64,000 nucleotides of DNA from Pseudomonas sp. S04 (lineage in GTDB: Bacteria > Pseudomonadota > Gammaproteobacteria > Pseudomonadales > Pseudomonadaceae): the NCBI RefSeq assembly GCF_009834545.1, contig NZ_CP019427.1, forward strand, positions 310,001-374,000. Reading direction: 5' to 3'. This document shows positions 1-8,028 of this stretch, piece after piece. Within the stretch, counting starts at the first letter, position 1; each line of letters begins with the position of its first letter. The notes under the pieces are model-generated. The model was not told the origin of the DNA, did no database searches, and saw nothing but the letters and a program-made list of their open reading frames with translations. Made by a program: the position numbers and the translations under genes.

Positions 1-523
1 TCTTATCCGTTGTTAAAGCATCTCTCAATCCGCAGGAAATTTCTAGCTGAAGGCCTTGCCCTTTGGTCCCACGATTACAAATGTTATTTTTGTCGTGCCC
101 TTGAATGCTCGTATCGTTATGTTGACTTGCAGTGAAACCTGCGGCTTTAAGATGGCAGATCATTGACGCACAAAGCTGGTCAGCCAAGCCTCCGACGTTG
201 ACGAAATGTTTATTCCCTTTTTGGCCATGAAAGGTCACAACCACCTGAGCTGACTGGGCAACATCGATTCCTTGTGGCTCGTCAAAGCGTGAACTTGTGA
301 TATGCAGGTGTCGATTGCTGCGCGACTTGCAACCTTCAAACAAATAATACGTGAGATCTTCCCCGGCGACGCTCCTGCATATCTCCGATGTTCCAGGCTC
401 GATCTTTCCGGCGTGAGGAGCAATTAAAGCTACTGCACTGCCTTTCGGTCTCACCACGATGCGATAAGCGCCATCAGGCTCAGATGTTGAGAGTTCTGCA
501 AAAGTGACGTACTTGTCGGACAT
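1..523 (-). CDS. Poly-gamma-glutamate hydrolase family protein (partial)
   Basis: The gene runs off the left edge, so only the first 174 residues are visible. The translation holds the signature of the phage-type gamma-PGA hydrolase family (PF05908, prototype PghP of a Bacillus phage): APHAGKIEPGTSEI at residues 35-48, LHITSSRFDEP at 73-83 and a FHGQKG segment near 98-103. The histidines and the glutamate in these motifs are the expected zinc ligands. Such enzymes cleave poly-gamma-glutamate; in proteobacteria they are mostly found in prophages and islands, where the substrate is unclear. Start chosen at 523 because MSDKY fits the family's usual beginning; an in-frame ATG at 559 is the alternative. 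It points away from the recombinase genes to its right and is probably island cargo. Confidence 0.8.
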   Translation of the reverse strand, partial: MSDKYVTFAELSTSEPDGAYRIVVRPKGSAVALIAPHAGKIEPGTSEICRSVAGEDLTYYLFEGCKSRSNRHLHITSSRFDEPQGIDVAQSAQVVVTFHGQKGNKHFVNVGGLADQLCASMICHLKAAGFTASQHNDTSIQGHDKNNICNRGTKGQGLQLEISCGLRDALTTDK

Positions 524-632
524 GGGCTCGGATACCTGAATGGGCGAAGATCGATTCATCAGTCTAGCCACTATCTAGCTTTCTACCGAGTCGCCTCTGC
601 TTTCTGAACACATCGAACGTCTGCTTCTGGCC

Positions 633-789
633 CAGAGTGTGTAAAAACGCTTCGCCAAAAATGAAGTGTACGCGTCTGTGCTAAATCTGAAATTTATCGC
701 ACGTCAGCAGATGTGGATTTCGCGTAGAAGCGCGATTTCCAGTCCAGTTTTGAGTACCTGTCGCGCTCAAAACGTTTTTACACACCCTC
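633..789. repeat. Inverted-repeat element of MITE size
   Basis: Positions 633-649 (CAGAGTGTGTAAAAACG) and the reverse complement of 773-789 (GAGGGTGTGTAAAAACG) match at 15 of 17 bases, enclosing about 120 bp without an ORF. Ends beginning with a GTGTGTAAAAACG core look like transposon termini, so this may be a non-autonomous element or the two ends of a deleted insertion sequence. The 524-809 gap contains nothing else that I can identify. The family assignment is inference. Confidence 0.45.
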
Positions 790-809
790 GGCCGTTTTCT
801 GACCTTCGT

Positions 810-1085
810 TTAGCGGTTGAACTGCCAGGGTTTTCCTAGGCGATGAGTGAGTAATTGCATGGTCAGCAAGTAGTAATAGCGCGTCGAGTCAGTGCGCTGT
901 TTTAGGTGGTGATTCAAAAACCACTCAAGGTGTTTTCTCTGCCAAGTCCATGGATTGTCGCGTTGCCAGCGCTCAGCTATTGCTGTTTGGATAGTCTTCG
1001 CCTGACGAAGGTGGCGTTGGCGCGTGGTGTGAGACCCAGTCAGGACGCCCGCCAAGAACAGCTCCGTATCGAATGGCTTGCTCAT
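810..1085 (-). CDS. Small protein translationally coupled to a recombinase
   Basis: This 91-residue protein of unknown function is rich in Arg, His, Trp and Gln. Its ATG overlaps the stop of the upstream recombinase reading frame (ATGA at 1082-1085), so the two were made to be co-translated. That arrangement suggests a partner or accessory factor of the recombinase, but there is no recognisable domain or helix-turn-helix. Because the recombinase is broken by an upstream amber codon, expression of this ORF may also be affected. Confidence 0.6.
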   Translation of the reverse strand: MSKPFDTELFLAGVLTGSHTTRQRHLRQAKTIQTAIAERWQRDNPWTWQRKHLEWFLNHHLKQRTDSTRYYYLLTMQLLTHRLGKPWQFNR

Positions 1086-2062
1086 GTTCGACCACCGATA
1101 TAAGCCGATACCACGTCGATACGGCCGTGCCCCAGCTCATAGCTGATTTGTACTCGGGCCTCCTGATCTAGGCGTCGGTCGAGTTGATAGCAATGGCCAC
1201 CGTTGATGGGTGCGGGGTAGTGGGTGATTTTTTCATAGCGTTCGCACGCATAGGCTGCCCGCAATTCGTGGAAGCCTTTGAGGTCGTGCTTATGGATGAT
1301 GTCCCGTGCGGGACGGACGATTCCCTGCACAAAATCGAGGTAGCTTTCGTTCGGTGCAAGCAGGTTGCAGCTACCGTCGAGCAAGACCTGTTCGGCAAAC
1401 TTCAGTGCGTCGACAATATGATTATCTACCGTAATCCAGCGAGGTGCTGACGCGCCTGAACGGCCACCTTTGGTGCCGTCCTGGATGTTGATTCTGCCAA
1501 GTTGCTCTGCTTCACGTTGCAGCCGGGGCAGGTTGGCCAAAATGGCCTCGCGCACGCGCATGCCGGTGGCTCGCGCCAGCTGGGCGATGGCCGCCGCACG
1601 CGGCATTTGGTGTTCGCAGAGCACGTCGACGATCCGCTTCACGTGATCGCGGTCTTGGCCTTGCGGCACCGAGCGACGAACACTGTTCCGCCGCATTCCC
1701 AGCGTCTTGCTCGGACTCGGCACTTTCACATACTGATCACCGCGAAGTGCGGCCATGGTTCGGTTTACGCTGGACAACCGGTTTTGCGCGGTGGCGATGC
1801 TGATAGCGCCTTGTTCAACTTGGTGACGCAGATGACCGGCGTAGTCCAGCAAGGTCCGCCAATCAATTTGCCTCGCATCGTTAAACCCGGGCCCATCCTC
1901 AGACCGACACCATCGTACAAATGCCAGCTAACGATCACTGTGCGCTTTGACGGTCCCGTAATGCCCTCCGCCGAACATGTCTTTTAACGCCTGCGGCCCG
2001 GCATAACTCAGTTGCCGGCCATAGCCAAAATTGCGCCCGCCACGTTTACCTACCAGTGCCAT
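1082..2062 (-). pseudogene. Tyrosine recombinase (Integrase_1-like), interrupted by an amber codon
   Basis: From the ATG at 2062 (preceded by a GAGAGGAG ribosome site) the frame is continuous for 327 codons, except for a TAG at codon 45 (1930-1928). The context reads ...AHSDR-stop-LAFVRWCRSEDG..., where a Trp codon would fit, so a single TGG to TAG change is the simplest cause. Downstream the frame has the recombinase features ARATGMRVREA (first catalytic Arg), KGFHELRAAYACERY and ELGHGRIDVVSAYIGG (box II His and the Tyr). The remaining ORF could restart at 1852, but it would lack the N-terminal DNA-binding part. It resembles the 'integrase domain-containing' proteins common in Pseudomonas islands and is unrelated to the P4-type integrase at 5214-6527. 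Confidence 0.85.
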
Positions 2063-2491
2063 GATCGAACTCCTCTCGAAGCCAAAAAGTTTCAAACCTT
2101 CCTCACGTCATCCCGCCACGAATGTTGAGTGTTATCAGGGATCAAGGCCCCTGCGACCTGTGAGGGTTGTCCTCTAACGCAGGACTGGCGGCTCTTTACG
2201 ACCGGGAGCTTGGGCATCTCATGATCTGACCTCCTGAACACTTCCAAAGAAGTGGGCGGGTGGAGGCTGCACTGGCTGACGAGACCAATGCCGCGAGATC
2301 CTGAGTCGAGTGAAGGTAGTGATGCGATGACCGGGGCATGCCTGACTGTCAGTCAGGTGCAGTCCATTCCGTAGGCTGCGGCACCATCATCGGCATCGCT
2401 GTTGCTGGTGACTTCGGCGTTTGTCACGCCGATTGTCACGAGGAGAGTTGCGGCAAAGCCATGTACGACATGGGCTGCAGCAGCGGTAGGA

Positions 2492-2526
2492 GCGCCCGTC
2501 TCTTTCCGGGAGAAAGAGACGGGCGC
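2492..2526. repeat. Perfect 14-bp hairpin
   Basis: The arm gcgcccgtctcttt (2492-2505) pairs perfectly with 2513-2526 across a 7-base loop. No run of T follows on either strand, so it does not look like an intrinsic terminator. It sits in the middle of the gene-poor segment. Confidence 0.7.
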
Positions 2527-2887
2527 CGGTTGGCGCAAGGAAATGGCCAAGCGGGTAGGTTGCTGCAGGGCAGCTATGAAAGGGGATGAGTTGCCGCAGT
2601 GGGCACACTGATAAAAGTAGGCATCCATCACATCGCTGTGACCATGCGAGCCGCCGGACGCTAATCGCACTTTGGGAGAACCACCACGGTGTGGCGTAGC
2701 CTTAAAGATTCTGGCTACCTGGGTTGCTGTCAACGACAGCGCTTTGCCCTATCTTTTCTACGCCTGTGGATAATTTGGGTCAAGGCTCGAGTTTTCGGGA
2801 GTCCTGCGGCTGTGGATGAAATTATCCACCGGTGGAGATCAGTGGTTTTCCACAGACAGTTGCGTGGGCTTTAGTTTTTTTAAGTGA

Positions 2888-2932
2888 GGTCCATCCAAGC
2901 AGGGCGGCTTTGCAGCCCTGTTTGGATGGACC
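2888..2932. repeat. 18-bp stem hairpin
   Basis: The arms 2888-2905 and 2915-2932 pair over 18 positions with a single G-T pair, and the loop is 9 bases. No T-run follows either arm in its own direction, so a standard intrinsic terminator is unlikely. It lies just before the integrase remnant. Confidence 0.7.
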
Positions 2933-2993
2933 CGCGTGGACAAGCGGATCATCGAGATTTCGAGAACGTACGCTTACTTTGCTGCGCCGCGAT

Positions 2994-3110
2994 TGGCTTT
3001 TGGCCGTGTGACATTCGTGCAGAGTCGTGAGGAGTGACATCCTCCTGCTGATGGGTGACTGGAAATCGGCTCCACCAGTTCATGATTAGTCTCCGCTCGT
3101 CGAGTTGCGT
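2994..3110 (-). pseudogene. 3' remnant of a second P4-type integrase
   Basis: Read on the minus strand, this stretch encodes LDERRLIMNWWSRFPVTHQQ followed by EDVTPHDSA, closely matching the last 45 or so residues of the intact integrase at 5214-6527 (IEERRLIMNWWSRYLEANQQ, then EHVTPHEFA). The DNA matches too, for example in the 'ggctccaccagttcatgat' block. The catalytic part is missing. It indicates that a related element once ended here, so the Schlafen gene now lies between two integrase 3' ends. Confidence 0.85.
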
Positions 3111-3206
3111 GCGACTATGGAAGACTGAGTACAATCCCCGCACGTATGTCTTTTCTTCGACCTTTTGCAGCTACGTGAAGCAGGCTGATCATTTAGGAAG
3201 TCTTTG

Positions 3207-5195
3207 ATGTCACTCAATCCCCACACCCTTGAAGACCTGCCCTCGCTGGTGGAATCTGTCGAGCTCGAATGCAAGCTCGCTCAGGGGCAGGATGGGAAGG
3301 GAGAGTTGCCTAAGGATTTCTGGTTAACCTACTCCGCTTTTGCTAACACTCAGGGTGGGGTAGTACTGCTTGGCGTGCGCGAGAAGGATGGGCGGTTCAG
3401 CGTTGCAGGTCTATCAAATATCGAGAAAGTACGTACTGACCTGTTCAATACCCTCAACAATCCGGCCAAGGTCAGTGTCAATCTGCTGACTGACCGGGAG
3501 GTGGTCGTCAGAGAGCTGGAGGGCAAGCAGGTACTTGAAGTGAAAATCCCGGCGGCTTCGCGTAAGCAGAAGCCGGTATTTCTCAATGGTCAGCCGCTAG
3601 GTAACACTTATCGTCGATTACATGAGGGTGATCGGCGTTGCTCTGAGGAAGATGTTCGCCGCATGTTCGCAGAGCAAGTGGAGGACTGTCGGGACGAGCG
3701 GATTTTGCCAAATTACGACTTCGCAGACATCGATCCGGACAGTCTGCGTATCTACCGCCAGATGCTTGGCGACATAAAGCCAGGCCATCCAGCGCTGGAG
3801 CACCAAGGGATTGAGTTTCTCCGACAGATAGGCGGCTGGCGAAAGGACCGCGCGAACGGAGTCGAAGGGCTGACTCTGGCAGGTTTACTGATGTTCGGAC
3901 GCTGGCTTTCGATCCAAGAGAGTGTGCCGCATTACTTTGTGGACTATCAGGAGCGGCCGCAGGCCAAAACAGAACTACGTTGGGTGGATAGACTCGTCCC
4001 TGATGGAACCTGGTCAGGAAATCTGTTTGATTTCTACCGGCGGGTTTATCGCAAGTTGGTTGAGGACCTAAAGGTACCGTTCGTTCTCAAAGGTGATCAG
4101 CGCCAGGATGACACACCGGTACATGAAGCTCTGCGCGAGGCTTTGGTTAATACCTTGGTCCATGCCGACTATACCGGGCGGGTTTCTGTGTTAGTCGTGA
4201 AGCGTCCTGACTTGTTTGGCTTTCGCAATCCTGGCGGCTTACGTTTACCCCTTGAGCAGGTGTTGCAAGGTGGTACCAGCGATTGCCGGAACAGGCTAAT
4301 GCACCAAATGTTTCTTCTTATAGGCCTTGGCGAGCGTGGTGGTTCTGGGGTTCCAAAAATCTACAGCGGGTGGCGCAGCCAGCATTGGCGACCGCCAGCC
4401 CTTTATGAAAAGCCCGAGCCCGAGCAAACCCTTCTTGAGCTTCGCATGTTGGACTTGCTTCCTGAAGGGGTGGTGGAGCAGTTACGAGAGCGATTTGGGG
4501 TTCGTTTCGAGAGCTTGGAACATACTGCCAGGTTGATTTTGGCCACGGCCGCGATTGAGCGGGTGGTCAGCCATAATCGTCTCCTTGAGATTTGTGATAC
4601 TCATGCTCATGACTTGAGCCAACTGCTTGCGCGGTTGGTACGCGAGGGATTCCTTGTGCCCGACGGGCGCTCACGGGGCATGATTTATCACCTGCCGGGT
4701 GAGCAACTGCCTACGCCGGAGCAAGTGTTCGCAGGTCCGCTGCAGAGCTCCGAACATTACGCCGGCAGCTCCGAACATAACGGGGCTAGCTCCGAACATA
4801 ACGCAGGTAGCTCCGAACATAAGGTCGAGCTGGATATGCAGCGAAACGATGATGGCTGTTTATTGAGCAATCATATTGACGCGCCGCTGATCGATGATTT
4901 GGACAGGCTTGATGCAGGGTTTCGAGAAAAGCTCGAAATACTGGCTGAGGAGCCGCGCAATCGAGAGCGCATGCAAAAGGATCGTATGCAACAGGTGATT
5001 ATCACCCTATGCAAGGAGCACTATCTGACGCTCAACGTTTTGGCTAATTTGGTAAAGCGCAGTCCAGATGCCCTCCGTCAGCAGTACCTGAATGGAATGG
5101 TGAAAAGTAGGCAGATTCAGTTGGCATTTCCGTCCAAGCCGACTCATGAAAGGCAGGCGTACAAAGCGCACATGGGTGGACAGGACGAGGAGTAG
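3207..5195 (+). CDS. Schlafen/AlbA-type ATP-binding protein
   Basis: This is a 662-residue protein of the COG2865 type. An AlbA_2 (Schlafen-like) domain occupies about residues 10-135 (ECKLAQG, then SAFANTQGGVVLLGV). A GHKL-like ATPase region (HATPase_c_4) follows at about 300-420, with the N-box-like HEALREALVNTLVHADY and the GGTSDCRNR segment. A linker at 513-541 carries four seven-residue repeats beginning SSEH. The last 110 residues are charged and helical, possibly a winged helix. The ATG at 3207 has AGGAAG six bases upstream; the TTG at 3204 is less likely. Family members are usually called putative transcriptional regulators and are common in islands. A role in phage defence or island control is only a guess from location. 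The integrase follows convergently 18 bp away. Confidence 0.85.
   Translation: MSLNPHTLEDLPSLVESVELECKLAQGQDGKGELPKDFWLTYSAFANTQGGVVLLGVREKDGRFSVAGLSNIEKVRTDLFNTLNNPAKVSVNLLTDREVVVRELEGKQVLEVKIPAASRKQKPVFLNGQPLGNTYRRLHEGDRRCSEEDVRRMFAEQVEDCRDERILPNYDFADIDPDSLRIYRQMLGDIKPGHPALEHQGIEFLRQIGGWRKDRANGVEGLTLAGLLMFGRWLSIQESVPHYFVDYQERPQAKTELRWVDRLVPDGTWSGNLFDFYRRVYRKLVEDLKVPFVLKGDQRQDDTPVHEALREALVNTLVHADYTGRVSVLVVKRPDLFGFRNPGGLRLPLEQVLQGGTSDCRNRLMHQMFLLIGLGERGGSGVPKIYSGWRSQHWRPPALYEKPEPEQTLLELRMLDLLPEGVVEQLRERFGVRFESLEHTARLILATAAIERVVSHNRLLEICDTHAHDLSQLLARLVREGFLVPDGRSRGMIYHLPGEQLPTPEQVFAGPLQSSEHYAGSSEHNGASSEHNAGSSEHKVELDMQRNDDGCLLSNHIDAPLIDDLDRLDAGFREKLEILAEEPRNRERMQKDRMQQVIITLCKEHYLTLNVLANLVKRSPDALRQQYLNGMVKSRQIQLAFPSKPTHERQAYKAHMGGQDEE
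4746..4829 (+). repeat. Four 21-bp tandem repeats in the linker of the Schlafen-type gene
   Basis: The 12-mer agctccgaacat recurs at 4746, 4767, 4788 and 4809, with exact 21-bp spacing and a variable remainder. It encodes SSEHYAG, SSEHNGA, SSEHNAG and SSEHKVE. Because the unit is a multiple of three, copy-number changes would lengthen or shorten the linker without shifting the frame. Confidence 0.95.
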
Positions 5196-5211
5196 GTTAA
5201 CGGCCTACTCC
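5189..5211. terminator. Possible shared terminator stem between convergent genes
   Basis: The arms ggagtagg (5189-5196) and cctactcc (5204-5211) form an 8-bp stem with a 7-base loop, spanning the stop codon of the Schlafen-type gene and the gap before the stop of the integrase. There is no clear T-run, so this is a weak call. Confidence 0.35.
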
Positions 5212-5213
5212 CT

Positions 5214-6527
5214 CTAGCGGCTTTTCGCCTTGAGCCGCGTGACGTTCGCCCCGGTCTGGTTCGCAAATTCGTGTGGAGTGACATGCTCCTGTTGATTCGC
5301 CTCAAGGTACCGGCTCCACCAGTTCATGATCAGCCTCCGCTCCTCGATGAATTCTGCCTTGTGGATGTAAGCGGCGCGGACGTTATTGCGCTCCTTGTGG
5401 CTCATCTGCCGTTCAATGGCTGTCTCCGACCACAATCCTGACTCGATCAGTGCGCTGCAGGCCATCGAACGAAATCCATGCCCGCAGATATCGGTTTTGG
5501 TGTCGTATCCCATCGTCCGAAGCGCGTTGTTCACCGTATTTTCGGACATGGGCTTCCAGGGTTTGGCATCCCCTGCGAAGACCAATGCGAATTTGCCTGT
5601 GAGTGCATGGATTTTTTCGAGTAGCGCCACTGCTTGCGGCGATAAGGGTACTAAATGGATATCCCCTGCCATCTTCGTACCCCTTGTGGAAAAGGGTACT
5701 CCCTCCAACGCGGGTCGAGTGTCCGGTATCTCCCAGACGCCGCGCTTGAGGTCGAACTCGCTCCAGCGGGCGAAGCGCAGCTCGCTGGAGCGTACAAACA
5801 CATGCAGCGACAGCATCACCGTCAGACGGGTAAGTGCCCGGCCTTTATAGGTGTCGATCCGCTCCTGCAGTTCCGGCAGTCGCGATAAGGGTAGAGCGGG
5901 GCGATGTACCACCCGCGGGGCTTTGATCGAGCCTTCGAGGTCGTAAGCAGGGTTTATGGTGATAAGCCGGAGGCGCTTTGCCTCGCGCATGATGCTCTGC
6001 AGGTAGTTTTGTACCCTTAAAGCAACGTCGATCGTTCCGCGCTTCTTGATCGCTTCCAAGGGCTGCATGAGGTCATGGGTGTCGAGATCAACAATGGCGC
6101 GGGCGCCGATCAGCGGGAATACGTGGGTTTTGAGGCGGCTCATCACAGTCCTGGAATGGCCTGGTGCCCACTTGGCCGACATTTCCGTATGCCAGCCGAG
6201 CGCAACGCTTTCAAAGGTTCTGCCTTTGATTACGGCTTCCGCCTTGGCTTGGTGCTTGGTCTCTATAGGATCAACGCCATCCGCCAGCATTCGCTTGACT
6301 TCCAAGCGCTTGCGGCGCGCATCGGCGAGGCCAACCACGGGGTAACTGCCGAACGAGGTCAGTCCTTCGCGTCCGTCAGGTTTGACGTAACGGAGCCGCC
6401 AGCCTTTGCGGCCATTGGGTTGGACTAGGAGACAGAGGCCATCGCCGTCGAAAAGCTTGTAGGCGCGGTCTGTAGGTTTTGCCAAGCGGCAAGCTGCGTC
6501 GGAGAGCGGAGCAGTGGTGCGCGACAT
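5214..6527 (-). CDS. P4-type tyrosine integrase
   Basis: This intact 437-residue phage P4/CP4-57-type integrase catalyses site-specific insertion and excision. The N-terminal arm-binding domain (DUF4102-like) has LFDGDGLCLLVQPNGRKGWR and FGSYPVVGLADAR. The core-binding domain lies at about 105-205. The catalytic domain has the first Arg in FVRSSELR, HGFR at 350-353, a second His at 377 and the nucleophile Tyr387 in AAYIH. Its start lies 172 bp from the 3' end of a tRNA-Thr gene, the standard arrangement when the attachment site is the tRNA 3' end. Copies of ACCCCTAA between 6528 and 6600 may be arm-type binding sites. Confidence 0.95.
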   Translation of the reverse strand: MSRTTAPLSDAACRLAKPTDRAYKLFDGDGLCLLVQPNGRKGWRLRYVKPDGREGLTSFGSYPVVGLADARRKRLEVKRMLADGVDPIETKHQAKAEAVIKGRTFESVALGWHTEMSAKWAPGHSRTVMSRLKTHVFPLIGARAIVDLDTHDLMQPLEAIKKRGTIDVALRVQNYLQSIMREAKRLRLITINPAYDLEGSIKAPRVVHRPALPLSRLPELQERIDTYKGRALTRLTVMLSLHVFVRSSELRFARWSEFDLKRGVWEIPDTRPALEGVPFSTRGTKMAGDIHLVPLSPQAVALLEKIHALTGKFALVFAGDAKPWKPMSENTVNNALRTMGYDTKTDICGHGFRSMACSALIESGLWSETAIERQMSHKERNNVRAAYIHKAEFIEERRLIMNWWSRYLEANQQEHVTPHEFANQTGANVTRLKAKSR

Positions 6528-6628
6528 AAGGGTACTCCCCCTTTATCGAATTACCTTACCCCTAACACTACCCCTAAAACGGTTGGAATCCACCAGTTTC
6601 TGACGGAAACCGATGGAACGCTAAAACG

Positions 6629-6656
6629 AAAAAACCCGCCAGAAGGCGGGTTTTTC
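6629..6656 (-). terminator. Intrinsic terminator downstream of tRNA-Thr
   Basis: The inverted repeat AAAACCCGCC/GGCGGGTTTT with a short loop has T-runs on both strands. It lies about 45 bp beyond the tRNA 3' end on the tRNA strand and also upstream of the integrase start, so it would insulate the integrase from tRNA read-through. Confidence 0.8.
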
Positions 6657-6698
6657 GGGGGGGTCAGAGATTTTGAAAGCCTTCTCTGGAACCTTGTA

Positions 6699-6774
<76 letters not shown>

Positions 6775-6852
6775 GTGTTGGGCGACGATTATAGCGATTG
6801 CTTTGCGTCTGTAAACCCCTGAATTCTGACTATTTTTGCGTAGCGCTCAGGG

Positions 6853-7674
6853 TCAGGCCCTGCGCAGCACTTTCTTGAGCTTTTCTACGGCTCGCCAGGA
6901 GCGGCTGTTGCGCAGGGCGTGGAGTTCGGCTTCGGCACGGTCGGCGCGTTGGCGTTCGTTGTGCAGGGCGGTTTCCAGGTCGGTCAGGGGGTAGCTGAAG
7001 CTGTGTCCGTAGCAGAACTGGAACTCGTCGAGGTTGCACGGGGCCAGTTCGAATGCGCCCTTGAAGTGCAGGTGTTCTTCGGCCAGGTAGAAGGTGTTGA
7101 GGCCGTCAAACAGTACCGAGTGGTAACCGGCGTCGAGCAGCAGTTGTTCCCAGGTCTGGTCGCGGGTCCAGGGGGTTTCGATGAGGATGATCCAGGGGCG
7201 CCATTGGCTGAAGTCCATGCCGCGCAGCACGGTTTCCTCGTGGCCTTCGACGTCGATCTTGAGGAAGTGGATCGGGCCCTTGACGTGTTCTTCGCAGATC
7301 GAGGTCAGGGTGCGGGAGTCGACGGTATGGCTGCGCACGTCCATGCCAGCGTCGCGGTGCTGCTTGGCGACGCTGGCTTCCACTGTCGACAGGCCGGTGT
7401 CGGCGATGGCGTAGAAGGTCAGGGCCTCGGCGTTTTCACCGGCCACGCATTGCAGGTTGATGTCTTTGGGCCGCTCCTGGCACAGGGCGTCGTGGTAGAC
7501 CTGCACCGGCTCGATGTTGATGCCGGTCCAGCCGCGTTCATAAAACGCCTTGGTGACCGAGTCCACGGTGGGCTGATTGGCGCCGACGTCGATGTAGAAG
7601 CCGTTTTCGAAGTGCTTGAGGGCGCGCCACAGGCGAATGTCTTCGAAGTTCTGTGCATAGGAAATGAACGTCAC
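6853..7674 (-). CDS. FkbM-family SAM-dependent methyltransferase
   Basis: This 273-residue protein has the FkbM fold: a SAM-binding FYIDVGANQPTVDSV at about 26-40, GINIEPV (beta2 acidic residue) and KIDVEGHEETVLRGM at about 139-153. The C-terminal 50 residues are a charged, predicted coiled coil (from LETALHNERQRADRAEAE). FkbM enzymes O-methylate polyketides or glycans; genes of this length with a coiled-coil tail are often linked to polysaccharide or O-antigen modification, but no such genes are adjacent, so the substrate is unknown. It starts with GTG at 7674, supported by AGGAAG seven bases upstream. Confidence 0.88.
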   Translation of the reverse strand: MTFISYAQNFEDIRLWRALKHFENGFYIDVGANQPTVDSVTKAFYERGWTGINIEPVQVYHDALCQERPKDINLQCVAGENAEALTFYAIADTGLSTVEASVAKQHRDAGMDVRSHTVDSRTLTSICEEHVKGPIHFLKIDVEGHEETVLRGMDFSQWRPWIILIETPWTRDQTWEQLLLDAGYHSVLFDGLNTFYLAEEHLHFKGAFELAPCNLDEFQFCYGHSFSYPLTDLETALHNERQRADRAEAELHALRNSRSWRAVEKLKKVLRRA

Positions 7675-8028
7675 TGGCGCTTCCTGTCAGTCGGCTACGG
7701 CGATTCATGGCACCCGCTGGGCGCCCGATGAATGTGTATAGCAACTGCATCTGATGCGCGCAATTGTTGGCATGTTAGAGGCCGGGATTCGGCAGTTATG
7801 TCCTTTGGTTTTAAAGCTTATGCACAACTGGCAGTTGTCTGGCGCTCTGGATGACGGATTTTTTGCAGGAATTCTCAACAAATCGCAACTGGCTGTTTTT
7901 TCGTTCGTTTTTTAATGTGAACAAAAAATGACCAAGGGCCTTTTAGCCCTAAAAGCCTTGGATCCAAAGGCCCAGATGGATTTTCATCAACAGAGTTATC
8001 CACAGGCTGCGCTGCGACAAAATGCCCC
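7675..8028. other. Intergenic region with DnaA-box-like sites
   Basis: No gene is seen here. The segment is AT-rich for this genome and holds two exact matches to the DnaA-box consensus TTATNCACA: TTATGCACA at 7818-7826 and TTATCCACA at 7996-8004. A third (reverse, 8257-8265) lies inside the next gene. An imperfect hairpin around 7931-7962 may terminate the methyltransferase transcript arriving from the right. Confidence 0.5.

Larger units (their letters stand above)
2063..2992. other. Gene-poor island segment with hairpins
   Basis: No ORF here has a convincing start, ribosome site or known domain. Several short frames are open on both strands around 2338-2733, which usually means a structured or repeated element rather than several genes. 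One of them (2353-2733, minus) contains an isolated CxxC in a YQCAHCGN context, but no protein family is evident. The segment holds two strong hairpins (2492-2526 and 2888-2932) and DnaA-box-like nonamers near 2765 and 2822. I have an unverified impression that the 2340-2720 sequence recurs in other Pseudomonas accessory regions. Confidence 0.5.

Noticed and set aside
235..423. 62-codon plus-strand frame
   Set aside because: Antisense to the poly-gamma-glutamate hydrolase gene.
1502..1987. 161-codon plus-strand frame
   Set aside because: Antisense to the broken recombinase; no family signal.
4746..4829. Short direct repeats as a CRISPR or iteron array
   Set aside because: The 21-bp period preserves the reading frame inside a clear protein gene.
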